A DNA stretch of 8,089 nt, taken from the NCBI GenBank assembly GCA_036375895.1, contig DASVBJ010000030.1:1-8089 (forward strand), written 5' to 3'. The first letter of the stretch is position 1. Each line of letters opens with the position of its first letter. This stretch comes from DASVBJ01 sp036375895 (lineage in GTDB: Bacteria; Actinomycetota; Actinomycetes; JACCUZ01). Below are positions 5,042 through 8,089 of the stretch, piece after piece. The notes beneath the pieces are model-generated. The model was not told the DNA's origin. It did not search any database and saw only the letters and a program-made list of their open reading frames with translations. The position numbers and the translations under genes are program-made.

Positions 5042-6483
5042 GCGACCGTCACGACGCCTGTTGCTGCGCCGGCCGCCGGCGCCCTGCTGAGTCCGGCCGA
5101 GTCCGCGGCCGTCTGCACCGCTCGGGCCACCGCCGGCACCACGCGGGAGTCGAAGATCGACGGCACGATGTGGTCGCAGGACACCCCGTCCTCGGCGACG
5201 ATGTCGGCGATCGCTCGGGCGGCCGCCACCTTCATCGGCATGTCCACCGACTGCGCGCGACTGTCGAGCAGCCCGCGGAACATGCCGGGGAACACGAGGA
5301 CGTTGTTGATCTGGTTTGCGTAGTCGCTGCGGCCGGTGGCCACCACCGCCACGTTGTCCGGCATCTCCTCGGGCATGATCTCCGGCACCGGGTTGGCCAT
5401 CGCGAACACGATGGCGTCCTTCGACATGCTGGCCACCCATTCCGGCTTGACCAGCCCGGGGCCGCTGACGCCGACCAGGACGTCCGCGCCCGACAGAGCG
5501 TCCTTCAGGTCGCCGCGCAGCCCGTCGGGGTTGGTGGTCTCCGCGATGAGTCTCTTCTCCGCGTTCAGGTCCGTGCGGTCGCGGGAGACGATGCCGTGCC
5601 GGTCCACTCCGACGAAGTGGCCGACGCCCGCGTGCTGCCACAGCTTGATGCAAGCCACCCCGGCGGCGCCCATGCCGAGGAACACCACCTTGAGATCCTC
5701 GAGCCGCTTGCCGACCACGTGCGCCGCGCCGTACAAGGCTGCCAGCGAGACCACCGCGGTGCCGTGCTGATCGTCATGGAAGACCGGGATGTCCAGCTCG
5801 TCCTGCAGCCGTCGCTCGACCTCGAAGCACACCGGCGCCGCAACGTCCTCGAGGTTGATGCCCCCGAATCCGGGCGCGATCGCCTTTCCCACCGCGACGA
5901 GCTCCTCGACGCCTGAGGTGCGGACGCACACGGGGTAGGCATCCACGTTGGCGAGCTGCTTGAACAGCATCGCCTTTCCCTCCATCACGGGCAGGGCCGC
6001 CTCGGGACCGAGATTGCCGAGGCCGAGGACCGCGGTGCCGTCGGTCAGCACCGCCACCGAGTTCGGCTTGATGGTGTAGTCCCACACCAGCTGCGGCTGC
6101 TCCGCGATCGCGGAGGAGACCCGGCCCACACCGGGGGTGTACGCCATGGACAGGTCGTCACGGGTGAGCACCGGGAACTTCGGCGTCACCTCGAGTTTGC
6201 CACGGCGGTGCCGGTCGAAGACCCGGTCGGTGACCGACAGGAGCTCGACACCCGAGACCGCGCGCACCGCCTCCACGACCCTCCGGCCGTGCTCCTCGCC
6301 GCTGGTCTCGACCTGGATCTGCCGGACGATGACGCCATCCCGGTGCTCGATGATGTCGATCGCGTCCACGAGCGCACCGGCCGCGCCGATGGCTGAGGTC
6401 AGCCTCCCCAGGCTGCCGGGTACGCGAAGCAACGACACGCGCAGGCTCAGCGTGTTGCCGGCGGACGGATGGATCGTCACCAT
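5038..6483 (-). CDS. NAD-type malic enzyme with N-terminal ACT domain
   Basis: 481 residues. It should catalyse oxidative decarboxylation of malate to pyruvate in the cytoplasm, linking the citric acid cycle to pyruvate. Residues 12-90 form an ACT domain (LRVSLLRVPGSLGRLTSAIG), a ligand-sensing module pointing to allosteric control. The malic domain has AYTPGVG (Tyr115), VAVLTDGTAVLGLGNLGPEA (143-162), EGKAMLFK with catalytic-type Lys170, GGINLEDVAAP with metal ligands Glu212/Asp213, and PVFHDDQHGTA (233-242). The Rossmann part has VVFLGMGAAGVACIKLW (266-282) and VGVDRHG, where Asp294 at the strand end favours NAD over NADP. ANPVPEIMPEE (363-373) is the conserved family loop. An Ala-rich tail of about 15 residues ends the protein. 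ATG 6483 is supported by GGGAGGG five bases upstream and by the ACT domain starting at once, although the frame stays open to 7455. It is convergent with azlD and divergent from the right methyltransferase gene. Confidence 0.96.
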   Translation of the reverse strand: MVTIHPSAGNTLSLRVSLLRVPGSLGRLTSAIGAAGALVDAIDIIEHRDGVIVRQIQVETSGEEHGRRVVEAVRAVSGVELLSVTDRVFDRHRRGKLEVTPKFPVLTRDDLSMAYTPGVGRVSSAIAEQPQLVWDYTIKPNSVAVLTDGTAVLGLGNLGPEAALPVMEGKAMLFKQLANVDAYPVCVRTSGVEELVAVGKAIAPGFGGINLEDVAAPVCFEVERRLQDELDIPVFHDDQHGTAVVSLAALYGAAHVVGKRLEDLKVVFLGMGAAGVACIKLWQHAGVGHFVGVDRHGIVSRDRTDLNAEKRLIAETTNPDGLRGDLKDALSGADVLVGVSGPGLVKPEWVASMSKDAIVFAMANPVPEIMPEEMPDNVAVVATGRSDYANQINNVLVFPGMFRGLLDSRAQSVDMPMKVAAARAIADIVAEDGVSCDHIVPSIFDSRVVPAVARAVQTAADSAGLSRAPAAGAATGVVTVA

Positions 6484-6488
6484 CTGCA

Positions 6489-6495
6489 CCCTCCC
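6489..6495 (-). promoter_or_regulatory. Shine-Dalgarno of the malic enzyme gene
   Basis: On the minus strand GGGAGGG is followed by five bases and then ATG 6483. It fixes the start in a frame that remains open for almost 1 kb upstream. A -10-like CATACT (6509-6504) lies just before it, with no recognisable -35. Confidence 0.8.
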
Positions 6496-6543
6496 TGCCG
6501 GCCAGTATGGTGCCGAGACCGGGCCCGCGGGGCCGTCGCGAAC

Positions 6544-6584
6544 GCGTTGAGGACCAACGCCTACCGCAATCCGGTCCTTGGTCC
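6544..6584. other. Two mutually exclusive hairpins in malic enzyme upstream region
   Basis: GGACCAA (6551-6557) is an exact reverse complement of TTGGTCC (6578-6584), with a 20-base loop. GCGTTG (6544-6549) is an exact reverse complement of CAACGC (6555-6560), with a 5-base loop. Both pairings need bases 6555-6557, so the two full hairpins cannot form together. In a transcript of the malic enzyme strand the 6578-6584 hairpin forms first and the 6544-6560 hairpin competes with it, 61 bases before the ATG. This is the geometry of an attenuator or riboswitch expression platform, but neither hairpin is followed by a U-run. Confidence 0.4.
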
Positions 6585-6589
6585 CCTGA

Positions 6590-6605
6590 GCCGGCTCGCG
6601 CCGGC
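6590..6605. other. Six-bp hairpin with GNRA-type tetraloop on minus strand
   Basis: GCCGGC (6590-6595) and GCCGGC (6600-6605) pair around four bases. On the minus strand the loop reads GCGA, a member of the GNRA tetraloop class; on the plus strand it reads TCGC, which is not a standard stable loop. This weakly favours an RNA role on the minus strand, in a possible malic enzyme leader. It abuts the long inverted repeat starting at 6608. Confidence 0.4.
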
Positions 6606-6607
6606 GA

Positions 6608-6687
6608 CGTACCGACCGGCACACAAGGGAGCCGTCTCGGGCAGGCAACCCGGCTGGAAGAGGCTGCGCTGTGTGCCGGGCGGTACG
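6608..6687. repeat. Long inverted repeat (18-bp arms, 17 paired) around a 44-base centre
   Basis: Bases 6608-6625 pair with 6670-6687 at 17 of 18 positions; the only mismatch is A6615 against G6680. The 44-base centre can fold further: AGCC (6630-6633) with GGCT (6652-6655) and GGG (6639-6641) with CCC (6649-6651), and GGCT also occurs at 6662-6665 as an alternative partner. The 3-bp sequence CGA occurs directly on both sides (6605-6607 and 6688-6690). It lies 58 bases before the right methyltransferase start and 124 bases before the malic enzyme start. It could be a structured RNA, a protein-binding cruciform site or a tiny MITE-like element. I do not recognise it as any known riboswitch class. 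Confidence 0.6.
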
Positions 6688-6734
6688 CGACGCGATCGGC
6701 CAGGATGACTGCGTTGACCCAGAGCCCCGGCCGT

Positions 6735-6739
6735 GGAGG
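6735..6739 (+). promoter_or_regulatory. Shine-Dalgarno that sets the right methyltransferase start
   Basis: GGAGG is followed by five bases and then GTG 6745. In-frame GTG codons at 6733 and 6739 overlap this site and so are unlikely starts. Confidence 0.7.
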
Positions 6740-6744
6740 TGCCC

Positions 6745-7554
6745 GTGAGCGGCGACCTGACCCCCCAGGCGACGCTTGCGCAGGTGTACGACGAGAGCGC
6801 GGCCGCGTACGACGAGCACTGGGCGCCGGCCCTGAACCGGCACGCCCGCGAGCTGGTCGCGGCCGTCCCGTCCACGCCTGGAGTGGCCCGCACCGCCGTC
6901 GACGTCGCTGCCGGCGCCGGCACCCTCACCCCTGCGCTGCGGGAGCTTGTCGGCCGTGGTGGCATCGTCCTCGCGCTGGACCGTAGTCACGGCATGCTGC
7001 GCCGGGCGCCTGCCGACGTGCCGCGCCTGCAGGCCGACGCCGCCCACCTGCCGCTCGCCGACGCAACCGCCGACGTGCTGGTGCTCGCGTTCGTGCTGTT
7101 CCTGCTGCCCGACGCCCGACCCGCGGTGGCCGAGGCCGCCCGCGTGTTGCGCCCCGGCGGATGGCTGCTCGCCGCGACCTGGGGCAGCCAGGACGGCACG
7201 GGCGCCGACGAGGTCGTCCGCGAGGAGCTTGACGCGGCGGGCGCGCCCCCGTTCCCCGCCCTGCCACGCTCCGACGAGCTCACCGACACCCCCGAGCGGA
7301 TGGCCGAGCTCCTCGGCGCGGCCGGGTTCGAGGACATCCGCACGAGCTCGCGTCCGCTGGACGCCGTGTTCGACCCGGCCTCGGCGCTGGCGATGCGCAC
7401 CGGCTCCGGCAACCTCGGCTGGCGGTACGCCCGCCTCGACCCGACAGCCCAGCACGCGGTCCGCCGCCGAGCGGCGACCCGCCTCGCCGACCTGCCGGCC
7501 GAGCGGTTCGTGGACCGCTCCGAGGTGCTCCTCACCACCGCGCGCAGGCGCTGA
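6745..7554 (+). CDS. Class I SAM-dependent methyltransferase (Methyltransf_11 / UbiE-like)
   Basis: 269 residues, a full-length small-molecule methyltransferase. An N-terminal helix YDESAAAYDEHW (15-26) precedes motif I AVDVAAGAGTLTPAL (51-65), the acidic end of strand 2 VLALDRSHGML (75-85), motif II region ADAAHLPLADATADVLVLAF (97-116) and AARVLRPGGWLLAATWG (131-147), the conserved post-III block. Motif I reads DVAAGAG in place of the more common DVGCGTG, which still keeps the glycine turn. The C-terminal 120 residues are less conserved and end in RDRSEV-like charged sequence around VDRSEVLLTT (257-266); the methyl acceptor cannot be named. GTG 6745 is chosen from the GGAGG five bases upstream. 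It is divergent from the malic enzyme gene across 261 bp and convergent with the SGNH hydrolase gene. It is not closely similar to the other methyltransferase in the window. Confidence 0.88.
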   Translation: MSGDLTPQATLAQVYDESAAAYDEHWAPALNRHARELVAAVPSTPGVARTAVDVAAGAGTLTPALRELVGRGGIVLALDRSHGMLRRAPADVPRLQADAAHLPLADATADVLVLAFVLFLLPDARPAVAEAARVLRPGGWLLAATWGSQDGTGADEVVREELDAAGAPPFPALPRSDELTDTPERMAELLGAAGFEDIRTSSRPLDAVFDPASALAMRTGSGNLGWRYARLDPTAQHAVRRRAATRLADLPAERFVDRSEVLLTTARRR

Positions 7555-7574
7555 GCGCCGCGGCTGTCCGGCGC
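7555..7574 (+). terminator. Possible hairpin after the right methyltransferase gene
   Basis: GCGCCG (7555-7560) directly after the TGA pairs exactly with CGGCGC (7569-7574) over an 8-base loop. There is no T-run, and the GC-rich 36-base gap to the convergent SGNH gene allows other pairings such as GCCGC (7557-7561) with GCGGC (7579-7583). It may terminate either transcript; a six-bp stem in such DNA could also be chance. Confidence 0.35.
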
Positions 7575-7590
7575 CCGGGCGGCACGATCG

Positions 7591-8089
7591 TCACGGGTCG
7601 ACGCCGGGCTCCGGCTCCGCCGAGGGGTAGCGCGTGAGCGTCGGCAGCTTCGGGGTCACGCCGTCGCCGCTCGACCGCCCCCTGAGGTGTCTGCCCATCC
7701 ACGGGAGCAGGTGCGCCCGCGCCCACCGCGCGTCGTCACGCCGCGCCGCCACCCACGCCCGAGGCAGCACGGGCGACCTGGGCGGGGCGCGCCAGTCGAG
7801 GCCCGGGTCCCGGCCCAGGGTCTCGAGGACCGCAGCCGCGACCCGCCGATGGCCCTCCTCGCTCAGATGCAGGCGGTCGTCGCTCCACATCCGGTCGTCC
7901 CGCAGGATCGCCATCTCCCACAAGTCGATGAGCACGGCGTCGAACTCGGCCACAGCCCGGCGGATGAGCTCGTTGTACGTCGCGGTCCGCAGGGCCAGCC
8001 GGGCACCCAACGGCACCCGCCCGGCCGTGTCGAACCCGGTGAAGACGACGAGGGTGGCGCCGGTCTCGACCAGCCGCCGCACCGCCTGC
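7591..8089 (-). CDS. SGNH/GDSL-type hydrolase, C-terminal part (cut by right edge)
   Basis: 165 whole codons are visible with no start, so the N-terminus lies beyond the window. The SGNH block V is present as DDRLHLSEEGHRRVA, with the Asp-x-x-His of the catalytic triad. Upstream of it, TGATLVVFTGFD and AVLIDLWEMA are core strands, and TYNELIRRAVAEFDAVL is the helix typical of this actinobacterial branch. The C-terminal tail (ARAHLLPWMGRHLRGRSSGDG) extends past the usual SGNH core and is a feature I associate with actinobacterial relatives. The nucleophile Ser and the Gly/Asn oxyanion residues of blocks I-III are expected in the missing part. It should be an esterase or lipase-like hydrolase of unknown substrate; a signal peptide cannot be judged. 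It converges on the right methyltransferase gene with 36 bp between stops. Confidence 0.88.
   Translation of the reverse strand, partial: QAVRRLVETGATLVVFTGFDTAGRVPLGARLALRTATYNELIRRAVAEFDAVLIDLWEMAILRDDRMWSDDRLHLSEEGHRRVAAAVLETLGRDPGLDWRAPPRSPVLPRAWVAARRDDARWARAHLLPWMGRHLRGRSSGDGVTPKLPTLTRYPSAEPEPGVDP

Noticed and set aside
4606..5916. A 436-codon plus-strand open frame through azlC, azlD and the malic enzyme gene
   Set aside because: It is out of frame with azlC and azlD and antisense to the malic enzyme; the translation is low complexity and matches no family.
6608..6687. Long inverted repeat as an intrinsic terminator
   Set aside because: It lies between divergent genes, has a 44-base loop and no U-run on either strand.
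6714..6719. TTGACC as a -35 element for the right methyltransferase gene
   Set aside because: A properly spaced -10 would fall on the Shine-Dalgarno and transcription would begin after the start codon.
6484..7455. Upstream extension of the malic enzyme frame to give an 805-residue protein
   Set aside because: The extra part is antisense to a clear methyltransferase, is Gly/Arg-rich, and a strong Shine-Dalgarno marks ATG 6483.

Overview
The window is about 8.1 kb of very GC-rich DNA with a strong G/C bias at third codon positions, several GTG starts, little intergenic space and protein families typical of soil Actinomycetota. A Nocardioides-like or related Propionibacteriales/Micrococcales host is plausible, but this is inferred from composition and families, not from a marker gene. 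I see no rRNA, tRNA, CRISPR array, phage or insertion-sequence gene.

Layout. (1) 1-341, minus: 5' part of a SAM-dependent methyltransferase that runs off the left edge. (2) 404-1996, plus, divergent from it: a one-component regulator-like fusion of a winged-helix DNA-binding domain, an alpha/beta hydrolase with an intact Ser-Asp-His triad, and a C-terminal domain that looks like a class III nucleotide cyclase without its catalytic residues. A perfect 10-bp inverted repeat lies between the two genes and covers the fusion's start codon. (3) 2010-2042: a 13-bp-stem hairpin that ends two converging transcripts. (4) 3846-2052, minus: a probable two-gene operon of an FAD-dependent oxidoreductase followed by an OsmC-family protein with only one cysteine. 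(5) 3990-5041, plus: azlC-azlD, a branched-chain amino-acid exporter pair with overlapping stop and start codons. (6) 6483-5038, minus: an ACT-domain NAD-type malic enzyme whose stop codon overlaps the azlD stop codon tail to tail. (7) 6484-6744: a divergent intergenic region unusually rich in inverted repeats. (8) 6745-7554, plus: a second SAM-dependent methyltransferase. (9) 8089-7591, minus: C-terminal part of an SGNH/GDSL hydrolase that runs off the right edge.

The genes do not form one obvious pathway. The window reads as ordinary chromosomal DNA with redox/detoxification (FAD oxidoreductase plus OsmC), amino-acid export (AzlCD) and central carbon metabolism (malic enzyme, probably sensing a small ligand through its ACT domain). 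The most unusual parts are the structured 6544-6687 segment, which holds an 18-bp-arm inverted repeat, a GNRA-type tetraloop hairpin and two mutually exclusive hairpins, and the regulator fusion with a degenerate cyclase domain beside a likely autoregulatory palindrome.
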